Source: Megalonaias nervosa (lineage: Eukaryota; Mollusca; Bivalvia; Unionida; Unionidae). From it: 64,000 nucleotides of DNA. Each line of letters starts with the position of its first letter. Within the stretch, counting starts at the first letter, position 1. Positions 43,231 through 57,700 of the stretch are shown piece by piece. The notes beneath the pieces were generated by a model. That model was given only the letters and a program-made list of their open reading frames with translations, ran no database searches and was not told the DNA's origin. Made by a program: the position numbers and the translations under genes. The stretch lies in NCBI GenBank assembly GCA_016617855.1, contig JAECUM010009388.1, positions 1-64,000 of the forward strand. The letters are read 5' to 3'.

Positions 43231-46200
43231 TGGCCTTGTTAGCAACAAGAACCGTGAACAAATGTACAGATGGAAAAGGTACTTACTAAAGGACTCCAGC
43301 ATCTCAATATGGAGCCCTTATTGAAACTAGTCTGTACTTTGAGAACATGGACAGATAAAGGATAAGTTGAGGGGCAAAAAGACAAAATTCTCTCTGGGTT
43401 CTCATCACAATATGATGTTTGTAAATTATGAGAGTGAAGCCATGAAGCCAAGAAATATTTGAATCGGGGCCAATTTGCACGACATAAAGAATTATGCAAG
43501 TATGTGTTTATTTTCATGTTTGTAATGAGCAGTTTCTTTCTCAAGGACTGGATGTACATATATGAATAAACTCCCAAGCAACAACTTTGTTAGTCATTTG
43601 CTTCTCATACGTTCCATAAATTATATTTACAGTGAAATCACATATTTGCCAGCATATTCTTTCTGTGGAATAATCTTACAGAATCAATCACAGAACATTT
43701 ATACAGAATATAATCACCAACACTCACAAAGATTTACAAAAACTTGTAAAATTTGACAAAATCTGAGCTTTACAAGCTTAACAAAAACACCTTCAATTAA
43801 TATTCTCTTGCAGTACAATATATAAATCTGTAAATTCACACCACTTATACACTATGTTATTGTAGAGGATATGCAAATATACAAAGATGAACTTTCTTGC
43901 TGTTTAGGCACATGTACAACACAACCTACAAAACAACCAAAGTTGAGGTGCAGCTACTGTACATACAACTGCTTAAAAAAGCTTAGGTATGGCAGTAACA
44001 TATCCTTGTATCTTATACATATTGGTACACTGATGACGACGTTAAAATGATGAAAATAAAAGAGTGTATGCAGTTCCTCTATTACAAAAATTCCTGCTGG
44101 AGGTCATATATGCTTCTTTCCCACCAACAGTGTTGAAAAATATTTTTAAACTGGACAAGCAGTTAAAAAGCATACATTGTCTTACAATTTTGTGTAATGA
44201 TAATTTGATTTTTTGTGAAGCCTCGGCAGCTCAGTTGTTTGCATCCTAGACTCATGACCAAAAGAATACAGGTTAGAATTCTACCAACAGATTAGTCCAG
44301 GTTGGCTACCATGGTGCATTCTTTGGCAATGTACTTTACTCCAACTGCCTTGGCCCTAAAAGCCTCCTCAAGTTGCCATGTTTTGAAACACCAAACAAAA
44401 TAAAACCTGCCTGGAAAAACCAACCAGTTCATTTTTAATACTTCCATATACATGTTCTTTAATACAAAGTACAAAATGTGATCAAGATGCTCAAAATATT
44501 CTGGTAATTCAAGTTCAGTATTATTTTCTATGACTGGAATTATACAGTAGGTGTAAATGATAACTGCTACTTGAGCCATCTATGACATACAAGGGCATGT
44601 TATGTGTATTAAGCTAAAAAGTAGCAAATTCTAAGCCAGTTAGTTGCAGTTCAAATTCTGAGTGAACAGATATTCCAAAGCTGATATAAATTCAGTTAGC
44701 TGACAATTTTAGGAGTAGCAAATATCTGAATTGAGTAGATTATGTGTTATAATTCACAAACTTCCATAATGGTTTTACAAAAGGCAGTTCTTTGAAAACT
44801 AGAAATAAGCAGAGAGACCAAACTCGTAAGCATGCACTTTTTTGTTGTTCATCACAAAATTTGATAATCATACAATCTCTGCAGAACCTGATCCTAACTT
44901 TTAGTGTAACTGATGTTCCTAAAAGCACTATCAACAGATTAAAGAGTTTAGGGCTTGGGAGATGCACTGGAAGGAAACAAACCCTAATTTCTCATCAGAT
45001 TCATGCATTATTTATTTCATGGTATGAATAGAGAGACATATCTGAACAGTTCAAAAGTGGGAGTAAAATGCATATCATTTATCAGCGTGAATAAATGAAA
45101 GCAAATCAAATACAATGTGTTTAAACTGAATAATTATCATCTATTATAACACTGGGCAAATAACATGCTAAGTGGAAAAATAATGGAAATATCTCTGTAT
45201 CTCATTAACTTCCTTTCAAATTTTATTCAGTATTGATCTATCTCTAAGCTTTTAAACACCTAGAATAATTCCTATTAGATAATTTAAAGAATATTCACAC
45301 ATTCTGTAACAAAATAAATCTAATTAAAAGATAAACCTTCAAACATCTGAACCATATAGTGAAATTATGACTGATGGGAAAATTTAAATCATTCTTAGCA
45401 AGGAATATTCTTACCACCTTTCAGATATTACACAAGGAAACACTATACATGTTGTTGCTCCTACTGAACTATTTTAAAATTAATGAATTTCAACCACTAT
45501 GTAACAAATGCACATAAACAATTATGCAATACAACGTTCATGTAAATGCAATACTGCATGTGATAATGACAGAAAGAAATCATATGATTGTAGATCAGTT
45601 TATATGCTACTGACATACATTTACTTGAAAAAAAATGCATTTTTTAAAACTTGGACGAGAAAAATATTCAGCACCTCCAAAACATTCTGATCAGCAAATT
45701 ATCAGAAGAGTCTGCATGTCTGTTGCCTGCTTCTGCGTAACAGGATAGGGTTTAACAAAACTGTTGGGAATCAACTCAATACACAGTAAATGTCCACGGC
45801 TATAATTCCTACTCTGGAAAAATTACAGTAGACTTCAGTTTTAGAAATACTTATCATCTGACATTCATAAATGAAACTATGATTTATCTTGACAGGAATT
45901 AAACAACCATTTTGAAATAAATACTGTTCAATAGTTTATTGGCCAATTATAAGAACAACAAATATAGGGAGCATATGATTTGGAATGGTGAAATCCCCAT
46001 CAGCTTCCATTATTAGAAGTTCACTACATACACTCAAGGTTTGTTAATTCCTATACATCTTTACTGAAAGATAAACTGCCAGAAATTCTGAGTATTCTGA
46101 TGTATTGTTCAGGAAAATATAACAAAATTCAGAGTTGCTAAAGTCATTTCAAAGCAGAATATAATCAATGATTACATAGCTCGCTTCTAGGAAACTTCTA

Positions 46201-48137
46201 GAAGACCAGAGTAGCTACTGTAAACATTATCATGCAGAAAACAAATTCAGACTAAAAGTGATCTTGAGAATGAAAATATGGCCCCTTTTGTAACCAAGTT
46301 TTGTTGCAATTTTTAAAATTCTGAGAATTTTAAATTGGCACAATATAGCCAGCACTTTGCTGATATGCATTAAACCATGTATATACGTACTGTGACAGGG
46401 CATAAAAGATATAAAGCAAAATAAAAACTTTTTTTTTATATGAAAGTAGATGTACAATAATAAGTTGATAAAAAAACCAAAGATCGATTTTGCTTATATT
46501 TAAAAAAAACAAAAAAAACAACTTACTTTTCTAAAAACTGGCTACTGAAATGATGATTACTGCCCAAACTTGAAGTGACAGCCAGCATTAAACAGACAGT
46601 TCATTCATCAGTAATTACTGATCAGCCAATATTCACAAGAAAAGCATGCAATCCACTTATCTAATTCCAATGCTCACTCATGTTTACAATACACAGTCCA
46701 CGTCATAATTATATAATGTATAGTATACATACAGCATAGCAAACCACAAGTGTTCATGGTTTAAACCCAAAAACCTAACCAAAGCCAGTATTTGATATAG
46801 GTCACAAGGACCTTCGTTTACTGAAAACGAGCGGTACTAACAGAGAAGTACATCATCAATTTTATAATTCTAGTACAAGACCGTGAAGCATAAAATATTG
46901 GCTATAATGATTCTGCAATGAGGGCATAGGGCTCATCAAGATGCAACTTCTCACCAAATTTCACAAGTCTACATGTATAATATGTACACAGCATGCTAGG
47001 GACATGAACTAAATGCAGAAACTTAAGCCAGTAAAATGTGAAATGTATGTCATGACGGGCTTTCTTATATGGGTGTAGTGCAAAGTGATTACACAACCAC
47101 CCAGCTTAACAATTCATGCATTACTAGTACCCAAGAAATGCACATCAATTATAACATTTCACCAAATATGGAGTCACAGTGACATACTTTAAGATGAAGG
47201 TGTATTAGCACTCAACTAAATGCATCCCTTTGTCAAGTTTCATCACCATATGTATGTAGGAGGTACAGTATGTATACAAGAGGTATAAAACCTATGTGGC
47301 AAGGAGATAAATGCAAAAACTTAACCTAAGCCAGTAAAATATGAAAGGCTGGTCCCAGGAGCCCAAATTTTTTGTAAAGGTGTGGTACTAACAGAGATGT
47401 GTACACACATCTAGTTTTATGATTCAAGCATCAACAGGGCTATGGAAATAAAGTCAAAGCAGAAAATTTAACCAAGTCAGTGCAGCATGAAATATGGGTC
47501 ACCATGACCTAATTTTGTTGAAGTTGTAGTCAAAATGCATCACTTAATCAAGTTTCATGGTAGCAGGTATAATGTATACAGCATGTGAAAAACCCCAGAT
47601 AATAGCAAACACCTAACCAAGAATGTATAACTAATGTGCATTTATATACAGCACTCTCTCACTAAAAAGCTACTCATTACAAAGTGAATACAGTTATGGA
47701 TCCCATTTCATTAAGTGGTAGCAAAATTATATGTACTGTATACTTTATTAGAAGGCAGTCTCATAATAAGGCTATGTATTCTTTGGGTCCCAAGGTGCAA
47801 CATAATAATGAGAGAGTATTACAGAAAGTTAGCCCTCTCCATAGGGCATAGGTACTATGAAACACACTCCAAACTCTTGCCTATGACATAGGAAGAGAAT
47901 GGTTGAGATGCAGTAAGGCTGTACATATGCATATGATTTCATTGGTGTGGATATTAATGTTGACGCCAATGCCTGGTGTAGTGTAACAGCTCTCTTCTAC
48001 TGTGCTGAGGTGACCTAATGTCATTTAAATATTCAATTTTACCCTTACTAGCATACGTATGAAGCTAATACTGATGACAGCTGCCGGGTTTCCAGGGGAA
48101 GTAATTATGTACATATACAAGAGCAAGATTAATCTAC
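43231..48137. other. Gene-free AT-rich stretch downstream of the host gene
   Basis: No coding exon found. Repeats with 'aacttaacc-aagccagtaaaatatgaaa' and 'cacagtgac' appear at about 46770-47620. A weak tRNA-like fragment is near 44218-44295 (tagactcatgacc, ggttagaattct) and is too degenerate to call. Confidence 0.45.
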
Positions 48138-48143
48138 TTTATT
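48138..48143 (-). terminator. Possible polyadenylation signal of the TADA2B-like gene
   Basis: AATAAA on the minus strand, about 535 bases after the stop codon. Other AATAAA-like hexamers exist in this AT-rich DNA, so the choice is tentative. Confidence 0.3.
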
Positions 48144-48676
48144 CATGATGGATCAAACACTCCTAAACTGAGCTTGCACATCAGAAAGATCCTCAAAACT
48201 ACTACTTTCTGCCAACATTTGATGTAGCCAACCACTGAAACGATGTATTATTGTAAGTTAATATAACTCGTGGAACTTGATGAATATGAAAATTAATATG
48301 AAAATTCCATTGGCACCTCCAGTCTGTTCTGCTCTTGCTATACTCATCAGTCTAAATCAAGCATTGAGGCAACTGCAGTTCTCAATTTTGTAATCATCTG
48401 GGCAAAAAAACTGATTACAAAACAACAAATCTTGCCCTCTTTCTATTAAGTCTAACACTGCATGCATACGCACATATACAATCAAAGCGAAGAGGCTATA
48501 CCAGGTTCCTGAGAATATCCAGTGTATCTAAAGTCACAAGTCTTGGAGGGAAATTTTCAATGATCACTAAGTCTTTGATTGGGAAGTTTATAGACTTATC
48601 ACTGATCTGCACAACAGAGGACACTGCAAGTGTATAATAGAGGATTTGGTCCATAATATATCACAGATTGCTGGTA

Positions 48677-48799
48677 TCAAGTAACTCCAATCCAGCCATT
48701 GTCTGTAAGGAAGCTCATGATCTTTCTTCGATGTGTCTTGTCCATACCACTTGGATATCTAATCTTCACAGGCAACCCCTGTCGTCGTTGGAGGTAGTC
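48677..48799 (-). other. tada2b: TADA2B-like terminal coding exon
   Basis: Acceptor ttctctcaatag|gac, 40 codons plus TGA, phase 0 start. It carries the C-terminal winged-helix-like end. Confidence 0.85.
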
Positions 48800-51700
48800 C
48801 TATTGAGAGAAAGAAATAATTTGCTGACTAAGCAGAAATATTTTGGCCCTTTTTTTAAAAAATCATTTTGCAATACAAGTTTGATTTGATGGTTTAAAAT
48901 ATTTACTAGCGTAAAAGAAACAGTATGAAAGCATTTGAGAGGGACTGATGGGGTTTAGCTTGACTAGTTAAACTGCTCCATGTTACCAACTTCACATTTA
49001 ATACAGTAATAAATGGTAACCAGTCTCAATATATGCAAATGTACATTTTCACAAGAGGTGTTTTGTGAGAATGCTGGCAACCTATAGCTGAAACTTATCC
49101 AAATTTAATAAATCTAACAAATATTATCCACAGGAAACTGTTCTAACATGTTTCCCCATAGTCATGTAATCCACCATAGGAACCAAATGCAATGATCTTT
49201 CGTTAATAGTCAGTTGCATGGAGAATGTCACTTGCCCTGACCATGGTAAAAAAAAAAATCAAAGTAAACATTTGCATCTATCTGGTACAGGAAATGGCAG
49301 AGCAATGAAATAAGAGATTTTGAAACTGTCACACTACAGATAGATACAAATGAAGTGATTCTCATTTACATGCCATTATCAGACCTGCCAATGCTAACAA
49401 GATCATCTCAGTAAGGCAGTTGAATTTTTCCATTAAGTCTGACCAGTTTTCAGTAAGGTGTAATAAAATAGCATGTGCTGCTATTGTCAAGTTGGAAAAC
49501 GTGTATTTAAAACATTTGGTATTCCAAACTGATGCATCAATGGTAAACATTATGTTCATCTGAAAAGTTTGTAAAGTACACATATATTTATTTACCTCTA
49601 TTACAGTTGCAAAAACTTCAGTTCCAAACTCTATGAAGCTCAATGGCTTGTTGCTATCTCTCAGCTTGATGTAATTCTTGGAATTATTTTCTTCATTTTA
49701 CATGACAACAGCAATTTTATCTCCCACCATGTGACATACTTAAATCGATACGTAAAGTCCAACAAATGTAACTGTGTTCCTTCCTGCTTCCATTCAGACA
49801 TATCTAACATTCCTTCTTATTCTTCTTTACTGATTATTAAAACTTTTTTAAGAGGCTTATAATTCCCTTTCGTCTTTAACATGTATCAGTAGCTGGATGC
49901 CATTTTTAAAAAAATTCTATAATCAACAGTTTGATATGTTGATACTACAATGGAAAAATATGTGCAGTTAAAATCATCAGAGGTACTACTGTAAAGTTGG
50001 TCTGGTTCTCAGACTAATTCCTCCACAGCTACTATGAAATCTGGATCCAAATCAAACCCAGAGGAGCCAAATATCCTGATTTTACCGCTCCACTCATATT
50101 TCTGTAGATTCTTTTATTCTGCAATTCCGTATTTTAAGGGTCATTTTCCTAAGACTTATGGCAAAATCATATAGGTTGGCAGGTTTGCATTATATTTTTG
50201 CTTTCTAAAACCATTCAGATTGCTATTCACAACAATTTGTGTAAGTAAACAGAACACATCAGCAATAAGAAATGATCGCCTACTCACTGTCACAAGAGTC
50301 AATCACCTCAAGTAAATTTAATTCAGTGTAAAAGTTTGAGAACTCAGTTTTGTTTTTATTAAACCTATCTTTCACAAGCAGGACATCATAAACATCTAAT
50401 TTTGCTGTGAATCAAATGGTGGATAGTATCTTTAATTGAATATTGGAAGAAGGCAGATAAAGAATTGACTCAAATTAAGAAATAATTTTTGATGTTAATT
50501 TATTTGTAATGAATATTATAAACTGCAATGACATTACTAGAAACATATGCAATATTTCTATTTCAAAAGAATAGAAACCATGCAAAATACTGGCCCTTTA
50601 AAATCTGATATGGTCTCTTTAGAATACATCAAGGGGCCATTGTCCCTATATCATTTGAAACATCTTGAATATGCAATCAGAGTATTGAATTTACCTTAAT
50701 GATACAAGTTTTGATTGTAATGTAATTGGCTGGGCTCATCCCTATAGAACTGCACAGCTGAAAATAAAAACAGGTGAAAATGAATATTGGACTAAATGTG
50801 GTCACAGCTAAACATATATATGCGTGTGTGTGTACTTATTAAATTTTCACTCCTAACTGTAACATCTATAAAAGATACAACCACTCTGGTGGCAGAGTGG
50901 TTCGAGTGCCCACCTCGAATACAGTAGGCCATGGCAGACCTGCCAACCCTAAAGAGACATTCTCAGTAAGTCAGTGGAAATTTTTCAGTAAGTTGGACCA
51001 ATTTTCAGTAAGGTGTAAAAACTGTTAAGTACTGGCAACAAGTAAAATTTTAATAACCATTACAGTTGACATCTATGTTGTAACTTAAAATATATAGCTA
51101 CTGATGTGACTGGTACATGGTACTTTTGCACTTTCCAAGAAACTTCTGGTCAAACTCCATTTTGAAGCATTCTCTCCCCTCCCCCCCCCCCTCCACTTTC
51201 ATGACCAGTATTGCTTCCAAGGTATCAACTGACACAGATGATCTGGATTTTGAGTGGGGTTTTTTTGCAACAAATGAGAACACTCTCTCACAACCTGCAT
51301 TTGAATGAGGAACAATAAGTACATTCTTCATGATGCTGGACAACAATTTGTATCTGAACTGGCCATTAGCATCCTTGAGTTTACTAATAAGATCCCATAG
51401 CGTGTCAACTCTTTTAGTGTTTAAGATATCGGGATTCAATTCATCTACTTGGTAATTCAAAAACTCTGCTTCCAAGTTGTCTCGCCAGTTGGTTTCTTTG
51501 GGTTCCATACACATAAATCTTGATAAAAGATACATCACACTGCTAAAATCACTCATCATCCTTTTTGACAAATCAGCAACTGCACTGTATTTCAGAAGTT
51601 CATTATTCAAGTGAAACCTCTTAAAAATGTGATCACAAACAGTTGTGTAATAGTCCCTAACATCTTTATAGAACTGACAAAGGCTACTTTCATACAGCTT

Positions 51701-54700
51701 ACTTTTAGCCAAGTATTTTCTTGTTTCTGAACCTACTAAAAGTGTATCATCTGACTGTTGTTTCTTACAGTCACGATAATCGATATCAGTAAGATCCTTG
51801 GTTGTGAAATTTCTGCAGCCTTTACAAATCTGATCAGCAACTGCCTTAATAATTCAAGCATGTTTTCTCTAAGTTTGTGAATCATAGGCTCCTTCTGTTA
51901 CATGATTAAGTTGTACTTGTTAAATAATTGAAGTATGTGGTCTAGAAATAAGCAATTAATCTTCGCCCTCTGGGACTACATAGCCTTTTCCTCTCTGTAA
52001 CTGATTTTTTTACTGTCTTTCAGGTCATTTCTAACCAATGGTGTCTGACATCTAGACAGAGCCTTTTTATCTGATTTCTGTGATTTAGCTTTCTCTAAGG
52101 AACCTATTTTCTCAGTCTTTCCTGCTGAGGCAGACTTGAGGGTAGTACCAGTCTGACTTCTGCATTTATCACAGCTCAAAGCTTTACTGCACGTACTTGC
52201 ACTGTCGTTATTTCCTTTTTTATTACCAGATACATGTGGAACTTTATCCTTGGAACTAGACACCTTCTCTGACATCCTACTTTTGGCTTTAGCTCTTTTG
52301 CCTTTAACCTCTTGTTTCTTGGTTCTTTACCAAAATATATTTGTAAGGGTTCCCACTGTTCCAACAGTCTCTTTATAACTTCACCAAGAGACAACCATCT
52401 TGTTACACAATGCTTCACTATTTTTCTCTGCTCTTTCCCACATAGAGTCTGAAGATCTTTCAGTTCCATTTGTCTATTCACACTTTTATCCCAATAATAT
52501 GATATGTCCACTAATAAGTCATCAAAACTAACAGGCAGCATATCAGCACCCTTTTTAGCTGCTAAATGTATCAATGGCATGAACATCCACTCAGATACAC
52601 TGAGGGATTCACCATAGTTATATGTCCAAATACACCTTTATTGCAACATGTCATCACTGAAGCATTATCTGATTCAAAGGCAATACAGTTATTCCAACTT
52701 ACGTTTCTCTTTTTCAAATCCTCATCCAATAATGTGAAAATATTTTCCCCAGCAGAGGCTCCATCACATGTTGGAACTGACAAAAGTGCTTCAGTTACAA
52801 CCTCATCTGTGTTATCAAAATATCTAACAACAACTGGGTACAGATTCTCAGAATCATTGCTACCATCAGTTGCTATACTGAAAGGTTGGGATGAAAAAAA
52901 CAGTGCCTTCCTGTATTGACTTGCACTGTTGTAATACAACAACAGTAGTTTTTGTTCTGCCACACTGACAACTATTTGCTACTGATGATTTGGGAACATG
53001 CACTTGAATAGTTCAGAAGCAGCAGCAATTGCAACATTATGCTCAACCAAAAAGTTTGTAAAATATACTTCGGCCTTAATGACCTCTAATTCAGTTTCTG
53101 GCACTACAGAGCCAAATCCCATTGAGGTCAGCGACTTACAACTTGATTTCATTGCAACGTATTCTGTGTGTTTCTTGGAATTCACGTAGCGGCAACAGTC
53201 ATCTCGCCCACCGTGGGAAATGTTCAAGTCAATACGACATAACGTGCAATACATGTAATGGTCACCTTTTTTACCTTTTTCTAAGCATGACCAAATATCT
53301 GAGTAATCTGTTTTATACTTTTGCAACCACTGTTTCAGCTTTTTACGAGGCTGGTTGTTCCCTCCACCTTTTACACATTTTCGTTTGGAAGACATTTTCA
53401 GACGACCTGATGACAAAACAAAGAACGAAATCTAGATCAGATGAGAGCTTCTCACAAACAAAATAGGCAGGTTTAAAGTATCTCAGGTACCACTGTATAG
53501 TTAGTCTGGTTCCCTACCCAAATCCACTCAGTCTAAGATGAAACTCCGAACACGGAGTCTAATACGAAAATCCGGATCCGGAACAAACCAGTACAAAAAA
53601 TATCCGGAAAAGAAAAAAACCGATCATATTTCCGTACTTTTTGCTATCATTCCGTAAGTCCGTAATTTTAGTGTTATTTTCGTAAGACTTTACAGCAAAA
53701 TCGAAAGAGTTGGCAGGTCTGCCATGGGTTCGAACCCCAGCCGAGTCATACCAAAGACGTCTAAAAATTATACTAACAGCTGCCTTGCTAGGTGCTCAAC
53801 ATTAAGAGATTATTGTTAGGAATGGTCGGCCTGATGTCAGGATAATGTGACTGGGTGGGACATCATGCTACATGTCTGCAGCATGATGACGCAGTGCTAG
53901 ACATCACTATAAACTGCCACACTGTAGACATTGTAGCAATATGACTGAAAAATTGTTAAAGCTACGTTAAAATTCCGAATCTCACACACACACACACACA
54001 CACATAAAAGATACACCATCACGTAGGTAACAAAGCTAATTTTGTAAATTAGCAAAATAATTTTCAACAAGAGTAAATATTCCAAGTTAAAACAAACTTA
54101 TCTAAGCTCTAATACTCAATTTACCGACTAATATCAGTCGAAACTATACAGCTGTGCCAGCAATTATTGCAAAGATTGAATTAGTACTTTAGGAAATACA
54201 GTGCTATACCCTACTCTTCTATGGTCACCCCTTCTGCAATGAAAACGTACAGGGGGCACAAGAATACTGCAAACAACAGTACATTATGTGCCCACCTGGT
54301 GTTTCATAATACTATATTTAGTACGGCATAGTTGATTCAGGAGATTATTAACCAATGCATCTAAATGCCTGGATCTTTGCTTAAGATATGTAGTCTTAAA
54401 GTGAACTTACTCTACGAGACCATTATTCTCCTATTAGATTTACATGAAAGTTACCTTTAACCTTTAGACCCCAGAATCTAATGGCGTCTTTATTACCCTT
54501 GCTCATCCACTGAAAGGTTCATTCATGGAATCTACTATTTTTCATTTAGCCACAATTATCATGAACTTTGGACCCCCAAATCAATAGTACTCCTCCATAT
54601 CTAAGTTTAAGTGGGTCACAAACTTTGGACAAGACACAAGATCAAGAACAAAGTTACCTACAACAAAATTACTGTGAAGTGCACATTATATGCAGGCCCC

Positions 54701-57700
54701 ATGTTTAATAGTCCTCTAAAGTATGAATTAGTACCGCATGGTCAGCTCTGGAGATTACTGACCAATGGGTCTTAATGACCTGGATTTATGGTAAAGGTAT
54801 GTAGTCTCTAATTGAAGTTCCTGTACAGAAACTATTCTTACCAGACTTACCATGACCTCTGATGTCTAGACCACAAAATCCATAGTTTTCATTTTTCTCA
54901 TGGGATCTTGGTCTCTGGATAATAAAATTAACTGCAGGTACATGGTCAAAAACTGAATTTTTTGTGCAGAAGCCATTTTTCTTCTCTCAGTCATAGTGAC
55001 CTCTGACCTTTTAACCACAAAAATCAATAGACTCACAAAGTTTTGTTCAGGTCTCTGTTGTATAACTAATGTTACAGTGCAGAAACCATTTTTCTTGTCA
55101 GTCACAGTGACTTTTGACCTTTACAGACCTGCCAACCCTGACTAGACCATCTCAGTAAGGCAGTTGATTTTATTTTTCGTAAATCTGACCAGTTGTCAGC
55201 AAGGTGTAACAAAATATCATAAACTGCTATTGTAAAGCTGGAAAATGTATTTTAAGTTTTGTATTCGAAACATGCAGATACGGTAAACATTATGCTCAAC
55301 CGAAAAGTTTGTAAAGTACACACAGCCCCTATTTACCGTTAGTACAGTTGCACAAACTTCAGTTCCAAACTATATGCAGCTCAATGGCTTATTACTATTT
55401 CTCAACTTGATGTAATTCCTAGAATTTTTCCATTTCACATGATGACGGCAATCATATCTCCCGCCACGAGACATACTCAAATTGACATGTGATGTCCAAT
55501 AAACATGAATGTGTCCCTTCCTGCTTTTATTCACAAAAATCTAAATTTTCCTTTTGATTCTTCTGTGCTGATTATTAACACTTTTTAAGAGGCTTAATTT
55601 CCGTTTCGTCTTCAACATGTATCATTTGCTGGAAGCCATTTTTAAAAATTTTTACTATCAACAGTTTGATCATGCAGATGCTTTTGCATGAAAAAGTGCA
55701 GTTTAAAGTGTCCAAGGTATTGCTGTAAAGTTAATCAGGTTCCCTGACTAATTCCACCACCTCCAATATGAAACCCGGATCCAAATCAAACCCGGATGAA
55801 CCAAATATCCGGATTTTTCGGCAACAATCATTTTTCCAGTTTTTGCTTTTATTCCCTAAGTCCATATTTTAAGGGTCATTTTCGTAAGACTCAGGGAAAA
55901 ATCGTAAGGGTTGGCAGGTCTGCCTTTAACCCAAGAATTTAAATTTTTCTTCATTACCCAAGTATAAACTATCCTTACCCCCAAATACAAACTATCCACA
56001 AAGCTTGGCCTATGTCTTTATGTAAAACTGAGGTTACTGTTTAGAAACCAGTTTCTTCTTTCAGTCAATGACCTTGACCTTTGGATCCTCAACTCAACAG
56101 GTTTCTTTATTACTCTCAAAGAAAGCTATCCACATAGTTTGGTTCAGGTATGTGATGTAGAACTAATGTTACTGTGAAGAATCCATTTTTCTTCTTCCAG
56201 TCAGTCACTGTGACATCTGACCTTTAGACCCCTGAATCAACAGGTTTCTGCCTTATCCCATGTGCAAACTATCCACATAGTTTAGTAAATGTACTGGTTG
56301 TAGAACTGACATCATCATGCAGTAAAGGAAAAACTACAGGACTGATTAACAGAAATGGTCACATTATAATATGCTCTGCCAAAGTGGGCATATAAAAATT
56401 ATTCTTGTTCTTTCAGTCAGTGATCTTGACCTTTGATATTTTGATCCTGAAATTGACAGACTCCCTCCTTATCCCATGTGCAAGTCTCCATCAAGTTTAC
56501 TCCATGGCTCTAAAGTTGACCTAATGTTAATATGTGGAAAATATTTTCTTCTTTCATTTACAGGTACCATGACCTTCAATCTTATGGTGGCGATATTTTA
56601 TGTCTGAGTGGCACCATCTTCATTTACTTGACATCAAAGAAAGATTTTGAATAAAAAGCTCATGTTGATATGATCACCCATTCTGGTTGAGTAGCTATAA
56701 CAAGATTTACAAGATGGCCACTGTTCTGGCCACATTAGTTGTCCAAGTTGGAACATTTTCCCTTAAATTTGGTTTTGCAGGGTTTAACACCATTTATCAG
56801 TACCAGACAGGCTATAAACAGTGGCCAGTATATCTGGTGGACAACAAACCCAGGAAGAAACACCAATCCATGGGATGCTAGTTGCAAACTTTCTCACATA
56901 CTGATATTTGTTGATCCGAGACTTGAACTCAAGCAGATAGAGATGAGAGGTGCAAGTCATCCGTAAAGGCACCTTAGACCACTCAACCACCCAGGGTCCC
57001 AGCTTTATTTCACTTTCCATTAAGGAGGAGATGAGATAACAAGATTTTATGGCTGCTTTTAAGATTTAAAGTAGAAACAAAAGTGTAACAGACAAATGGA
57101 CAGACAGAAATGAGAATATTATACCCTTTGCATGTGGAACAATAAACCTACCCGTCTTTCCCTTTCTGACAGCATCTCATAGCCTGGAAGGGAGACCATA
57201 TCTTGCGTATTGGGAACAGACCCATCTTCATCTTTTAGGTCTGAAAAAGGCATTTTTTTAATGTACACTGTTATTACAAAAGTTATTAAAATTTGATAAT
57301 GTACTTAAGGATAAAAAGGGAAACCTGTGACAGATGTACAAATAACTTTAATAAAAAAGACAACCAAATGAGAATATTCTTTGAAAACAGGTGCTATAAT
57401 GATTCAGTTGGTTGTAATGAATTTGGTAATAAAAATATCTGCAGCATGATATCGTGTCCGTTAATTCTTTGTTAAATATAAAAATCCCCCCCCCAACGAG
57501 TTAAAAGTTTAAGACCTATGACAACACAGTAGGAGATGGAACTGCATAACACTAGATATGCATTCATTTTGATGATCAAATACGTGTGAACCTCCTAGCT
57601 CGACGGGATGGTTTTCCTCCAGAGATGAGGGGTGTCTCCCGTTTGGCCTGACATTCAATCAAATCGCCTGCATACTCACAACTATTATTAAAAACTTTCT

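Larger units (their letters stand above)
50880..54002 (+). repeat. SINE family 1 interrupted by a hAT element
   Basis: The head (ctctggtggcagagtggtt, A box) is at 50880-50934. The B box (ggttcgaacccc) and body resume at 53727 and end in a CA microsatellite near 53985-54002. The complete copy at 14178-14516 shows that 2.79 kb has been inserted just 5' of the B box. Confidence 0.85.

Noticed and set aside
52998..53466. Plus-strand frames over the hAT transposase, and their equals at 61921-62668
   Set aside because: Shadows of the minus-strand transposase frames.
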